In this document: positions 1 to 56,075 of the stretch, one piece after another
Numbering within the stretch: position 1 is the first letter of the stretch
Layout: each line of letters opens with the position of its first letter
Assembly (NCBI RefSeq): GCF_033807715.1
Contig: NC_084587.1
Span: forward strand, 28,399,017 to 28,463,016
Origin: Cololabis saira
Taxonomy: Eukaryota; Chordata; Actinopteri; Beloniformes; Belonidae
Direction of reading: 5' to 3'
Length of the DNA stretch: 64,000 bases
Position numbers and translations under genes: made by a program
Notes under the pieces: model-generated
The model's database searches: none
Told to the model about the DNA's origin: nothing
Seen by the model: the letters and a program-made list of their open reading frames with translations, nothing else

Positions 1-1614
1 GATTGATAAAATGAAAAAGAAAGCGAAGGTGACAGAGAAAAGCTACAATGTCCCTCTGAGGATGGAAAGCCTTCCCTTTGACCTTTGTAGACAAGTTCAT
101 ACTTTTTCACTATCTCTCTCTGGAGTTCACATAAGCTTTTAAAAAAAGGACCTCTGTATCTCTCCCTAGCTTTTATTTAAAGTTCTACAGATTTTTCTCA
201 GGTAAATATTGGTGAGAAAGGACAATCGCTCTGCCCTCTTGTATCGGTCATTTCACCTGAAATTGTGTTTATTTATTTTTTTATTTATTTTTTTCAATAA
301 GAACGCAATTTATTGCAGCCAGGGTAAGACATAAGCTAATATTTAAAACGAGAAAAATGTTTGTCTTGCAGCACAATCCAATCTCACGACAGAGCATATG
401 ATAGCTACATTTATTCAAGGCAAAAAAAAATTAAGTACTGCTGTTAAAGCAAAAAAAAAAAAGAAATCATGTATTTTTTCCAATTTCTCATATCCCTCTG
501 TAAAAATGAAGTCTTACCTGTTGCTCTGTCAGTTATTGTTACACAAGTTACTACATCAGTGTCATGCTTAAGGGATGTTTGTGTACAGTATCTTGTTACG
601 TACATGAATATGCACTTGGTACATATCTGATACTTCTTATTTCTGGGAGTTTGTGAAGCACATTGTGTTATATTCTCTTGTATAATAAATGCAATGCAAA
701 TAAAGTTTGAATGATGGAATTTTCTATGCAAATGCAAATTTTCTGAGTGCTTTCGTTTCTTATCACACTGATTTGTGAACATGGTTGTAAGCTCCGATGA
801 TAGTACTTTACAGAACTCAGTTTGTTTTGCAGAGTATCGATGTGCTCTGTGTTAAGAAATTCAGTACATATGTAGAACATGAAAACTAATGAGAGTTCCT
901 GTTGTCCAGATAAGCAAAACTGTTTTTCTAGAAACTTTTGACTGAATTAAACATAGAATAGTATCATATCATCTCAGCTACAGCGTCAATTCATTAAGCA
1001 CAGTGCTAAATTAATGTCATTAGTTTCTAATATGATATGCATGCAGGATGTATTCTCACATTCATACCTATAAAAGTATTTAATTTAATTTAATTTAGCC
1101 AATCTCATATTGCCATGAGTCCAAAAAAGCATATTAGGCTTAATGTAGAGTATAATGTACAACTGACCATGTGAGTCTTCTACCAGACCATGTTACCTGG
1201 CCAGTATAAAACAACTGTTACACAAATCATTGCTGCCCTCTGTAGGAGAAGATATGCAACTGCATGTGTTGTAGGTGACGGGTGATTTTCTTCCCATGTT
1301 TTTACAGTCGTTTAAATTGCTCCGCGGTTGTCGCTAATAACCTATTGGAATGAAATGTATAAACTAATTTAGTCGAGTTCGCTGGTTCTGAATTTTCATT
1401 TGCTCTCTACAGTTTCCAACACCATCACAGTTTAATTGTGTTTTTTTAATTAAGGGAACGGTTACATCTAATACCGTGTCTTATTCTTAATTTACATTTT
1501 TTTTCTCCATTTAATTTTCCATAAATGTAACCTTATATAATTATCCCGTGTATTTTCATCGACAAACGTCGTTCTAAATACATCTAATGTATTTAGATCA
1601 TACATCTACGTGCT
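1..1614. other. Upstream flank, no gene recognised
   Basis: AT-rich sequence with short homopolymers and a small (TAATT) run near 1080. The open frames on the minus strand are short and show no recognisable protein. A minus-strand exon-like 49-bp block at 518-566 was considered and not accepted. Confidence 0.6.
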
Positions 1615-2004
1615 GCGTTCCATTTACCTCGGAAGTCGGAACTCGCAACTGGGAATTACGTCACAGCCGAGGTATCAGCGTTCCAGTTACAAAGTAGGTA
1701 AACAAGTTTGTAGTTCGCATATTACCACATGAAAAATGTAACTTACACTATGGCAGCATATATATGCCGAACAATACTTGTATACGACTGATTTAGTGTG
1801 ATCAAAACTAGAATGAAGTGCTACGATTTTTTACGGAGCTCTCTTCTACTGTTTACAACCGGGGCAGCCATCTTGGAATGTGAACTCGGGGGTGGTGAAG
1901 ACTCTCCCACTTTCCTAGTGGGAAATCCCACTTCGAGAGGCGTTTCAGTTGAAAATTCCGACTGGGAACTAGGAAATCCCCACTTCCGAGGACAAATGGA
2001 ACGC
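1615..2004. mobile_element. 390-bp MITE-like element with inverted ends, next to the putative promoter
   Basis: The left end gcgttccattt-cctcggaagt is mirrored by the right end acttccgagg-aaatggaacgc. Internal pieces such as aactgggaatt and cactttcctagtgggaaat add further inverted symmetry. No coding capacity is evident. The flanking 8 bases match only in part, so the target duplication is lost or the superfamily uses another length. Superfamily not assigned. Confidence 0.7.
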
Positions 2005-2009
2005 TAACA

Positions 2010-2191
2010 ACTAATAGAAAAAAGTGGAACAAACGTGCAGATGGAAATCTCGCGATGCTTCACGCATCAGTTTCGAGTTTCTGTGGAGGGATTTCTCTGC
2101 AGCTAGCTCGCTAGCTACACAGGATTTGTTTATCTATAACAAACGTGTTCTTCACAAAAAAAAAGCTCATTGTAAACTAGTCAGCTACGAG
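2010..2191 (+). promoter_or_regulatory. mad1l1: Probable mad1l1 promoter and non-coding first exon
   Basis: Coding exon 1 has an upstream acceptor, so a 5' UTR exon must exist. A donor-like cgag|gtgagg lies at 2191/2192 with no intervening candidate. Upstream, TCTCGCGA at 2048-2055 matches the CGCG-box found in many TATA-less vertebrate housekeeping promoters. No TATA box or dense CpG island is obvious. The assignment is inference from position and motif. Confidence 0.4.
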
Positions 2192-2384
2192 GTGAGGTTT
2201 TATGCTTCCAGATGAGACCATTTGCGGATGTTTTTGAATGATTGGCGTGCAGGAAGCTTCTGATTAGGTGCGGAAACTGTCAGTTTACCAAGACTCGCGT
2301 TTAGCTGGTGGTGAAAACAATAGTTTAAACTTCTAACATGAAAACTGAGACACGTATAAAAAGTCTCACAATAAATCAGTACCG

Positions 2385-2660
2385 GGGAGACTGGTCTAAA
2401 TTTTGGCTTTTTTTTGGGTCCACAACGTAAAAACTGTCTAACTTGTCTTGCCCTTTAAACTTAAACTTTACTACTAACGCTGTTGTTTCAGGTCTTATGC
2501 TTTTATCTGACTGCTCTGAAGTGTTTGTACTTGAATCTTATGCTTTGACCTAAGACTGTCCAAACCAGTGCTTTTACTAGATTGAAATACTAGATAAGCG
2601 TCTTTGAGATCTTTTAAAAGCGCTCTATAAATAAAATTGATTATTATTATTACATTGATT
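2385..2660 (+). mobile_element. 3' end of a degraded LINE
   Basis: The stretch ends in agcgctctataaataaaattg followed by (ATT)n, the tail type of many fish CR1/L2-like LINEs. No coding part remains. The 5' limit is a guess. Confidence 0.5.
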
Positions 2661-2854
2661 GAAAATACATTTCAGTTGTGTTGGATCACATCACTTTTAT
2701 GCAGGACATGATTACACGTTTATTTTAAAAACTATTTTATATTTGAAAATGTTTGTGTCACTGATAAATGCCATGTTTTAATATTTGTGTGGTTGTATTC
2801 TTGCTCATACTTTTGATATTTCATTAGGGAATAGAAACACCAGGGAATATCAAA

Positions 2855-46761
<43,907 letters not shown>

Positions 46762-49578
46762 GTATGCACAATTTACATTTGGGGATGAACAATCCACGCA
46801 TTTCCAATACCACACTTTCTAACCCATTATTGTGTACATATATTACTTTTCTATGAACAAAAATCTGATGTCTTACTCTGTTATTAACATTGTCAGTATC
46901 TCCAAAGACTACCAGTATATCTGGAGTCAGGGTTTAACTCAAAATGTTTGCAAAAATTGCACCCATCACTCCCCTTACACCAGAAATTTAAAACCCACAT
47001 AACAAAAACGTCAAGGCTTCTGATCCGGTTTCATTTTAAGAACTCTGGGACTGTGTGTTAGTTGCAATGGGCAGGAATTAAGAGCAGAAAACAAGAACAA
47101 CAAACTCATCCAAGTTATTATACTTGGGGAATTTTCGGATTATTTTACTATCTTGTTTGTTCCTTTTAGCTTAATTCTATAAAAATGTCAGGTATTTTTT
47201 CCCCCTCCAGTGCTGTTTGTTTGTTCCCAGCTTCTGCTTTCTTTTTACATGAATGCGCATAGCGTTTGTATATGAATGGTCATATATGATATCATATATG
47301 TGCTTCCAGACTTCTTCCTATGGCCAAAGAAACATTTTCCTCATAGTGTATGTTCCCAAACACTTATTGGGATAGAGATCCATGTCTTTTTTGAAGCTCT
47401 GTTTTTAAATGAAATCGTATCAGTGTGAATGTAGCCTTGCACACATCTGCACCTGCACACTTAATGAAATCAGATATGGTTGCAGATGGCAATGAGCTAC
47501 TGGCAGTGTTTCTGTAGGCATGCGTATGGTGATCATTAAACTGCTGAAATGGGGAATTAAAATAGGCACACTGTCAACATCAAACTTCCTAAAGGCCGCA
47601 GCATATGTGTCTGGGCTGATATCGGTGTCACCGAGCTCTTGCAAAATGGCCCAAGAGTCCCAGCCTCCTCTTTTATCTGTTTGTTTGGTTATTTCCCTGT
47701 CCCCCTCACTTTCATGTTTATGCACCACTCAACACATTACAGCTTTTGTTCCCACTCAGTCATGTATGAACACTAGGCCAATAGATACTCTGCATTTGTA
47801 TGCACAAGGACCAGTGTAATGACTGGGCATTGTGACAGAGCTTGCCTGCATTAATGGATGTCCACTTCTTGTACAAACACGGAGTGGGCTTAATAAAAAA
47901 CTGTTTGTGTCATTGTCCTTTAGCAGTGGAGCAAATCTTTTACTTAAGTAGCTTTACCAAGGAAAAAAAAACAACAAACATCCTGCTGTTAGTCCCTTCA
48001 CCCTTGCCTCTTTGTCTGTTTCTCCATCCTAACATATTACAAATAGTCTCTGCTACCTGGATCTGAGTGTGCAGCAGTGGCTAATCACTGTGTTGTTGCT
48101 CTGTTGTATTTTGGGACTCTAGCTAGAGGAAAAACCATTCTGGCAAGTTAAAAAGCAGCTTTATTATATGTGAAGGTAATTATAATGGTCATTAGTGCCT
48201 TGCTCAAGGACTCACTTGAATAGTGCTAGGATGAATAATGTTGTGAAAATAAGAAGATTGTGTATTTGTCTGTCCATGTATTTAATTCTTCATGGTGTGT
48301 CTAATCCACCTTATCGAACCCGCCTGCAACTCTATTGGAGGGGATAATTCATTGTCAATATTTAGTAACCTCAGACTGTGTCCATAAAAACGGATGCATG
48401 CAGTCGTAATGCCCTCTTGGTACGCACCGTCACACTTGATCGCGCATACTTCATCTGATCTCGGTCTCGGACTCTTTGACACCAGACAGCACATCCTACA
48501 TGCATACAGATGTGCAAAGACACACAAACATACCTGAAGCAGGGATAACGGTTTCAGAATTGGTATTCAGGCTTTCACCACTGTGTGTTTGAGTTGTGAG
48601 CGCAGTGGCCCATGGGAGCAGAGAGGCCTGTACTGCTAATGGAGTATGTGTAGAGGAACACCCACAACTAAAGGAACACGCACACATTCACGGAAGTGCT
48701 ATGTACAGAAAAGGCTTTTTATGCGTGAGAATGTAAAATGGTTTAATTGGGGGGATGAGACGCGAGTAAATGAAGAGAAAATGGGTGATTTTGGACAGAA
48801 AGCACAGAGGTCTGTACAAATAGGATTCTAACGTTATTTACCTCAGCGACAGCGTTGCCAGATAATCCGGCTAATATTACCCTCTAGCAGAGGCGTCCAA
48901 ATCCCCCTCCTATGATATAAGCCGTTTAACCTGCAATAGTCACATTTCTCAGTTTGCTGTTTCAAATAGATTCATCACCGTAAGACACTCGTTCAGGTAC
49001 TTTCTTCAGTCTTTTTTAATTTTGTTTTTCAATTTTTTTAACATTACTATAGTTTGGTAATTGAAACTGTTCTGGTGAAATTGTCTGTTCCTTATTGTGC
49101 TGCACCTGAACAGAAATTAAGGAAAGATCAGCAGCATTATGTGATGAGAACACCTAAAATAAATAATCTTTTGATGTATTTAAACAACTTTTTCCCTCTT
49201 TTTAACTTTGTTGATATCAGTAAAGGTAAAACTGTTCCATTAATAACCACTATTCCTCACCATGTGGAAAAGTTTACCAGCATGAAGATTGAAAACAATA
49301 TTTATTTCCTGACTAAACAACATTTTTAAAAGTCAGTGTATCAAAATAACATAAAAGAAATTAACTGTTATTTATTTATTACAAAGAATAAACAATGGTG
49401 CACTGGCAGTAATAATTAATAGTAAAACAAATAGATTAACACTTTTGCCTTTGCCTTTATTATGTAGTATTTAAATGTGATGCATATCCTTTGTATTATA
49501 ATCATATGTACATGCCAAACATTAAGGTAATATAAAGGGGAAGCCCCCTGCTGTAAACATACTGTTACACTGTTTCAG
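46762..49578. other. Intron after exon 16, nothing recognised
   Basis: No element ends, tRNA-like boxes or convincing exon for the MAD1 C terminus were found in this 2.8 kb. Confidence 0.45.
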
Positions 49579-49623
49579 GATAAGAAAAGAGGCCAGCGGC
49601 TGAACCACATTTTCGCACTGCAA
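49579..49623 (+). other. Candidate extra 45-bp exon in the last mad1l1 intron
   Basis: An intron-like acceptor (tgtttcag, AG at 49577-49578) precedes 45 bases ending at a good donor gtgagt (49624). The block is phase 0 like exon 16 and open for 15 codons (DKKRGQRLNHIFALQ). I do not recognise this peptide in human MAD1, so it could be an alternative or fish-specific microexon, part of an unrelated transcript, or chance. Confidence 0.3.
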
Positions 49624-49985
49624 GTGAGTAACCTGTGGTATAGACTTAAAAGGACTGCATGGGAGTGCACGCATCCATGGTCTAATTATTCTCTACCCCT
49701 GCAACTTAAATAACAAAAATAAAACCAAATGGAAGGTCTTTGAGGTAACTTGGACATTTTGCTGGTAACTATACCCCCTCGAAGATTAAAATTACAAAAA
49801 TGATTATCCTTAACCTTATCCATTCTTATTATTTTGAACATTTATTTATTCATGAGAGTCGTATATAAGCAGCCAAGTTTCAAAGAATACACATTTACAA
49901 TGTAGTCCCCGGGTCTTCAATCCCCGGCCCAGCCAGCCTCACAGCTGTTCATACCTTGAATTATATGGCCAAAACATCTCCCAAG

Positions 49986-50696
49986 TAGGGCTGTTCGATT
50001 AATCGATTTTAAATCGTAATCGCGATTATGTAATTAAAACGATGTTAAAACGTGAAAATCGTAAAATCGATTTTTCACTTTTTTTTTTTTTTTTTTTTAC
50101 CTTGTCTGCACACATATTAATGATTGATGGAAATACCTCTCAATACCTGCGACAAGTGCCCCATCGGAGAGGCTCTTTAGTGTAGGAGAGGGCGTTGTAA
50201 CATGCCACCGGGCATCCCTCAAGCCAGATGCCGTAGACCGGCAAAAAACGTGCAAATGTGAATAGCAAATGTAATGACTGACATTACACACCTCTACCTC
50301 CTTCATGGGTTGCATTATTATTTAGCATGCAAAGACCCAGTTTAGTTTAATTAGAAAATGTCTTGTTTTATTTAATTGGAAATATAACTTACTGTATGTT
50401 TGCAAGTGCTGATTTGCTGATTTTTTTTTTTCAGAGATAAAACATTATATTTTATTATATTTTTTAAAACTTTTTTTCAACTTATTTTACAGAGTATTGC
50501 ACTTTATTCATTCATTTGGTTTAATAAGAGCAAAGTTTGCACTAAAAGCCCAATAGGGCAAATGTTCAATAAAAAAACAGCATATTTGAAATCATTTCTT
50601 TGCCTTTTGTCAATTCACAAAATAATCGTAATCGAAAATCGGATTTTGAGAGAAAAAAATCGAGATTGTATTTTTGGGCAAAATCGAACAGCCCTA
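49986..50696 (+). mobile_element. hAT element (711 bp) with perfect 8-bp target duplication
   Basis: Ends tagggctgttcgattaatcg and, inverted, tagggctgttcgatttt enclose the element. Direct repeats ctcccaag at 49978-49985 and 50697-50704 are identical. It contains the C-terminal coding remnant of its own transposase. Confidence 0.95.
50128..50265 (+). pseudogene. hAT transposase C-terminal dimerisation-domain relic
   Basis: The frame reads WKYLSIPATSAPSERLFSVG then CHRASLKPDAVDR and stops at 50263-50265. PATSAPSERLFS is the hallmark of the hAT C-terminal dimerisation region. Upstream is a stop (50125-50127) and poly-T, so only this last domain remains in the deletion derivative. Confidence 0.9.
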
Positions 50697-50704
50697 CTCC
50701 CAAG

Positions 50705-51960
50705 CTGACCAAGTAAACAGCTTACGGTGGACAAAGGACCCTCAGTGAAGGGAGGGTCAGTGATTTATGATTTTAACAGCATATAAATCCAAAACTCCTC
50801 ACCATCCTTCTGAATGGAACGTGAAGTGTCTATATAAAAAAAGAAAACAACCAAAAAACTAAGAATTAATTTGCCTTTCATTCAGTTTTTGAGGAATGTT
50901 ATTTTCAACATCATGAACCAGTCCAACACTGATCATAACCTAAACACTCAAGAACTAAAGGAAAGATTACTTTCTACTAGTACAACCAACAAACCAACAT
51001 TTCTTCTCTCTGTCCTGCACATTGTCTATACTGCAATACAATGTAAATGAACTTTGTCATGCTTAATGAAAATCTACATCGGACAAGATAAAACAAACTT
51101 AAAAAAAAAAGTGAATTTTTAACATGCCTGTAGGTCTGAAAGAAGAAACTTAAGACAAACTTATTCTTTCATACATGGAATAAATTATATTAGAAAAAGA
51201 CAGAAAATAAAAATAGTTCTAAATGGGTGGGGAAGAGGGTAAGCAGAGGTATACCTTTCTTGAATGTTGAAGTTTCACATCTCATCCAAAAGGCATCTTC
51301 ATTTCTAAACGACTGCAGAGGAGACTCATAAGCTTTTTGTTGTCTGTTTGTTCTTCTGTCATTGAAGTCACAAGTAAACTCCTGACCCATCCATTCGGCT
51401 GGAGAAAAATAACGTTCAACAAACAAGTAAAGAATGCTACTTGTCTTCTGCTCAGGCTTTTTAGAACTATCATTATCTGAATGATTGAGTGACAAATATC
51501 GTAGATAACATTGTGTTCAAGTTCTTGTGCATTTTCATTATAATTGTTCAGTTCAACTTGATCCCTATACTGCCATGTATAGAAATTAAAATTGTTGCAA
51601 GATGCACCCAAGAGTCTAACTTCATTAGAGCAAGTATGGGATATGGTGGAAAACTCCTTTTCTTTAAACCTCTGATATTTTAAAGTCGTGTATTGATGCG
51701 TATACTTCAGAGATGAAATTAATTAAATGTTGGCATCTCAGCAGTTCTGCTTTTGATCTGTTATACAGAATATAGTCAGAGGTCCATCTGTGATCATTTA
51801 ACAGGCGGTGTTGGAGTGTTAGGAGATCAAAAGTTGTGTGTGTCAAAGCTGTGTGTTTCTGTGCCGTTTTTTTTACAGTCGTATCAACACAAACCAGTTT
51901 GTCACAAAAGCTGCTTAGTTGCAGCCAGTTTATATGGAGAAATGCTGCTTGTTAATTAAT
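50705..51960. other. Intron, nothing recognised
   Basis: AT-rich. Minus-strand open frames near 51190-51610 overlap one another and match nothing I know. Confidence 0.4.
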
Positions 51961-51967
51961 TATGGAT

Positions 51968-52070
51968 TAATCCATCCATCCATTTCCTACACTCGCTTCA
52001 TCCTGCTAAGGTCTGCAGGGTTGGGCGGCAGGAGCATATTCTAGCAGTCTCTAGTCCGTCACAGGGCATT
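51968..52070 (+). repeat. Short fish dispersed repeat fragment (ccatccatttcc...gtcacagggc)
   Basis: ccatccatccatttcctaca followed by gcaggagcatattctagcag and agtccgtcacagggc matches the layout of a common fish repeat whose units read 'catccattttctac...cagtccatcacagggc'. Confidence 0.55.
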
Positions 52071-52356
52071 ATGGATTATTGCTGCACTGAGAATGTGTGG
52101 GATTTCACAATTATTTTGAAATATACATGCAGAAAATGTGTGTTCTAGTATAACTTATCTTGTGTGTGAATTATATTTTTAGATCGCACCTAGGTGAGAG
52201 GGCTGATTAGCATCTCTGATTAAGTATTTGTGGCTCTGCTCATTTCCGGGATAAACATCATAGCTGTGGGAGTGGACTGTTTGAAGCTCTGACAAGGAAA
52301 GCATTGTTTTTTTTTTTTGTTTTTTTTACATTACTTTAAAGTTGGAAAATTAAATG

Positions 52357-53418
52357 TACCGTATTTTCGCGACCATTCGGCGCACAGTGTGGAAAGGCGC
52401 ACCCTCATTTTTGTGTGTCATTTTTAGATTTAAAACATACATATGGCGCACCGACCCAAAAGGCGCAGTCTACAGAGCAGAGCTGCACACACGCGTGCCG
52501 CAAAACACGCCGGCCGGAAAACACACACACCCGCTGCAGAACGCACACACATGCAGAACGCACACACAAGCACACAAGCGCTAATTTAAAAAATAGAGCA
52601 GGAGCAAAACCTCTGTTTCTGCATTAAAGAGCTCCACTAATTCAGCTGCGCCAGTCCGAATTTCCTCGGTGTCAGACACTTTCTGCACAACAGTAAATAA
52701 ACTTTTCATACCCCGTTGTGCGGATCCTCCACCGCGCAGAGCCCGTCTCTCCCCAGCGGGGTGGAGCAGCGCGCGTCACAGCGGCTTTAACCGGGAATGT
52801 GACCTGTTCGGACCGGCTGGGACCGAAGCCACCCACCTGTATGGGAGCAGGGGCTCCCGGGGAAAGACCAGCGGCATTTCGGCCGGATCTGCCCCGGGGA
52901 TGGTGCGCCCTGGCCCGGCAAACCCGCGGCGGGAGCCTGGCGGCTCCTGAGCGCATCCTCTGCATCTTGGTAACCGACAGATTTGCCTGAAAATCTCGCA
53001 GGGTGAAGTTGATCCGACCTGGGACAGACCCCTGAAATCCCTGCTCCTAAAGCGGGTGGGAACCAGGAGAATTTGATCTGATCCCGCTTTGGGAACCTGG
53101 AAGTCGGGTTGCAGCAGTGCGCGTCACACGCGCTGCAGAACACAGAACACACACGCACGTGTGCTTATACCATGGGTGCTTCACACCCCCCACCTTCCCC
53201 CTTTAACGTCTGTGGCTGGTGTCATTCACGTCCGCAGACCACGGGTGCTTCACACACCCCCCCTTCCCCCTTGTCTGTGGATGGTCTCCTTCACGTCCGC
53301 AACTCCCCTGGGCTTCACCCAAAGCATAGATATGGCGCACCGTTTCATAAGGCGACCGGCACATTTTAAAGAAAAAAAAAAAAAAAAAAGGGCGCCTTAT
53401 GGTCGCGAAATTACGGTA
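52357..53418. mobile_element. GC-rich MITE with 'taccgtattttcgcgaccat' ends, copy 2 (intact)
   Basis: The left end taccgtattttcgcgaccat is mirrored by the right end atggtcgcgaaattacggta, with further ggcgcac/gcgcc symmetry inward and an A-run next to the right end. The middle is strongly GC-rich (cccggggaaagaccagcggc) in an AT-rich setting and shares blocks with 40491-41888. No credible protein. Superfamily not assigned. Confidence 0.85.
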
Positions 53419-54372
53419 ATACTAAGGAGTAGAAATATTAATGACACTTCTTGTGTGAAATGTTTAAGAATTGGCTTGCTGCAGATGAAATAAATATTAT
53501 GTGAAACAGGACTGGGGGATTTGATACATTTGTTTAAGCTCCAAACCCCCTCAATAGGACATGTGCATGTCATCCAGATCATGAAATAAAGAGAGGAAAC
53601 AGAATAGAAAGTAAATGGAGCATTTGTAGCAGTAATGTACTGTAAGCTGGAGACAAGACTCAATTAAACCACTGCATTTGTTAGGGAAGGATATGCGACT
53701 GATTTGCAACTTTGATTGACTCAGACAGTTTAAAAAAAGAAACATATTTTAGACAAACAACTCTTGCAAGTTTTATCTCTCTCTAAGTAATCTGCCGAAG
53801 CAGACCCACTGCTGTGCAAAAACACCTGCTATTGATTAGCTCATTAACATATAAACAAACACACTTGCACAGAGCTTTGCTTCCACATCAGTCACCTAAA
53901 ACGTCTAAATCTTAACCATAGACTTACTTTCCTTTCCTCCTTTGCTCAAACTATTTTTTCACTTCTGTTTACTCTCTCTGGTTTTCACTTCCTAATGAGA
54001 GGAAAGAACAGAATCGCCAAATGACTTCATTAAAACATTGTGTGCACTTCCTATTATCTGTCAGGCTTCTTACTATAGGCAGCTAGATGGAGAGAAAAAC
54101 TGTAACTTCATAGTGAATGCTAGGTATAACATCCGTGAGCAAAAGTAATGAAAATTGACCATGTAGAAAACTAACTCTAAGTAATGGGTGTGTTCAAGTG
54201 GCTAAAGAAAGAAGACAGCTAATCCAGTGGTTCATGAACACTGTCCTGTCCTAATGATTTGTCTGTTTTATCAGCCATTCAAAAATGATAAAAAGAAGTG
54301 CTTCAGTCTTCAAGATACTACAGGCAAGGTTTAACTGTATATCCCACCCTTAATAGTTCTTCATTATTTTTC
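53419..54372. other. Intron, nothing recognised
   Basis: AT-rich sequence with no identified element. Confidence 0.4.
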
Positions 54373-54561
54373 TTAAAGGGGACCTATTATGAAAAACACG
54401 TTTTCTCTTGCTTTAACATATATAAAGTGCTGTGCAGAATTGTACTTGTGCGAATCAAAAAAATAACAAAAAACAGAAACTGGGCAGTCGGACTTGCATG
54501 GGCATCAAGATAATTTCCCATGGTATGAAAAACATATTCCTACATTAAGATAGCCCCTTAG
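54373..54561. mobile_element. Small MITE beginning 'ttaaaggggacctattatg'
   Basis: The left end is the well-known start of an abundant fish MITE. The right end (aagatagccccttaga) is a diverged inverted copy. 189 bp, non-coding. Confidence 0.55.
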
Positions 54562-54989
54562 AAGGTTTGTATATTAAATAAGATTAAAACGTTTTTGAAA
54601 CGCAGTCTCTCACTCGGTTGTCCCAAACATTTGCCCTTTGATCCTCCGTGTTAGAATTGGTTATTCTGCAAATGCTCTATACTTGAAGGCACATGCTTTG
54701 TGGCGAGTGTATGTGACTCTGTGGTCACTATGGTGCTTATTTTATTGACAGGAACACAAAATCGGATTTGTCTTCCGCTATATGTAGGGTGCCTGAAAAA
54801 CGCTGCCTGATGATCATTGATTCAAGCCAGTCAGGGTGAAAACCAGTTGGTAGTTTAATCTGTCTGTCCGTCTCCCATCTGTTAATAAGGCAATTACCTT
54901 TTCCTTTCACCACCAATCAGATTTAAGTGGTTGGTGGAGTGTTAGACTCCAGTTTTTTTTGTTGTTTTTTATTTTTCTTCTAGCAATTG

Positions 54990-55605
54990 AGTAGATAGAT
55001 GGATGGATACTCTGATTGATTCTGAGAGAAATTCAAGACATCCGGTAGCAGTATACAAGACATGCAGGATGTTATTAACAACAAATATTAAAGAATAAAC
55101 ACCTCCTGCCCCCCCCCAGCCTTCTGTATATAATAAACCTCAAACAAGATTTAGAAGCCCCCCCCTCAGTGACAGTGCCGTGACAGTGAGATGTTGTACA
55201 GTCTTATGGCCACGGGGACAAAACGGTTCTCAAGGCTGTCTGTGGAGCACGATTGTGCCAGCAGTCTGCCACTGTCAACGCTCCTCTGCCTGGTGAAGAT
55301 GCTGTGCAGAGGGTGGTGGGTGTTGTCTATTAATGAGAGTATTTGTCCAGAGTCCTCTTCTCTCCCACTGTCCCACAGAGGACGCTGGCCACCACAGACT
55401 GGTAAAACATCTGCAGCAGCGTTTTGAGGTGTTTAATGACCCCAGCCTTCTCAGGAAGTACAGACGGCTCTTTTCTTTACTGCAGATAGTGTCCATGTTT
55501 GGTGACCACTGCAGCTTGTCATCCAACTGCAGCCCCAGACACCTGCAGTCACCTCTGGTGCTCCGGTGCTGCTTCAAATTGTTGCCTTAATCCAACCGAT
55601 ATCAA
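54990..55605 (-). pseudogene. Rex1-like LINE fragment: RT C-terminal part and 3' tail
   Basis: On the minus strand a frame reads GLQLDDKLQWSPNMDTICSK then SRLYFLRRLGSLN, the YLG...LDWSxNT...SRLYFLRRL region of fish Rex1-like RT, frameshifted soon after. On the same strand the 3' end reads ttgaatttctctcagaatcaa, and the tail is tatcc/atcta tetramers (54992-55010). Strongly 5'-truncated. Confidence 0.85.
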
Positions 55606-55609
55606 AGTT

Positions 55610-56075
55610 TTAAAAGCCATGTATACACCTTAGCCGGGCTGTGGTCGAAGTGAACTGAGGCTCTTGAGATCAAGCTATTAGTGCCAGATAATGCGGTCCT
55701 AATTCGAGTTATTCCAGGATGTATATGCGACCTGCGCTTAACCGAGCTACTGGCTGCCCCGGGACCCCCCCTGCCGGAAGTGACGAGCTGCAGGAGCGGG
55801 AATAATAACAGTCACGGCATCACAACGACACGGTAACAGAAGAAGAAGAGGGAGGCTTTCCGTGTATCTTACCTGTAACATGATCAGGCATAGTATGTAC
55901 GAAATCTACAGAGCTGTTGCATCCTTAGCGTCCATTTTTTCGCATGTTTTTGTCTTCCTTCGCGCTTGTCTTCTCACGCATGTATACCTGGATTTCTCTG
56001 AACACTCAGTTTAATCCTTAGCTAGATTGTTGCCAATAGCTTGATTTAGATGTGCATGTAACCGCACTGACTGGC
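55610..56075. mobile_element. Possible MITE with 'catgtatacacctta' end
   Basis: Left end gccatgtatacaccttagcc and right end gatgtgcatgtaaccgc are roughly inverted. The interior has a CpG-rich centre (ggaagtgacgagctgcagg). Low-similarity ends and no clear target duplication. Confidence 0.4.

Noticed and set aside
518..566. Minus-strand exon-like block (…VVTCVTITDRATG) with a gtaag donor, faintly RRM-like
   Set aside because: The acceptor is weak, the block is only 49 bp, and no neighbouring exon with RRM residues was found. Likely chance.
52669..53158. Overlapping GC-rich open frames on both strands
   Set aside because: Mutually conflicting, Arg/Pro/Gly-rich frames inside a MITE; explained by base composition.
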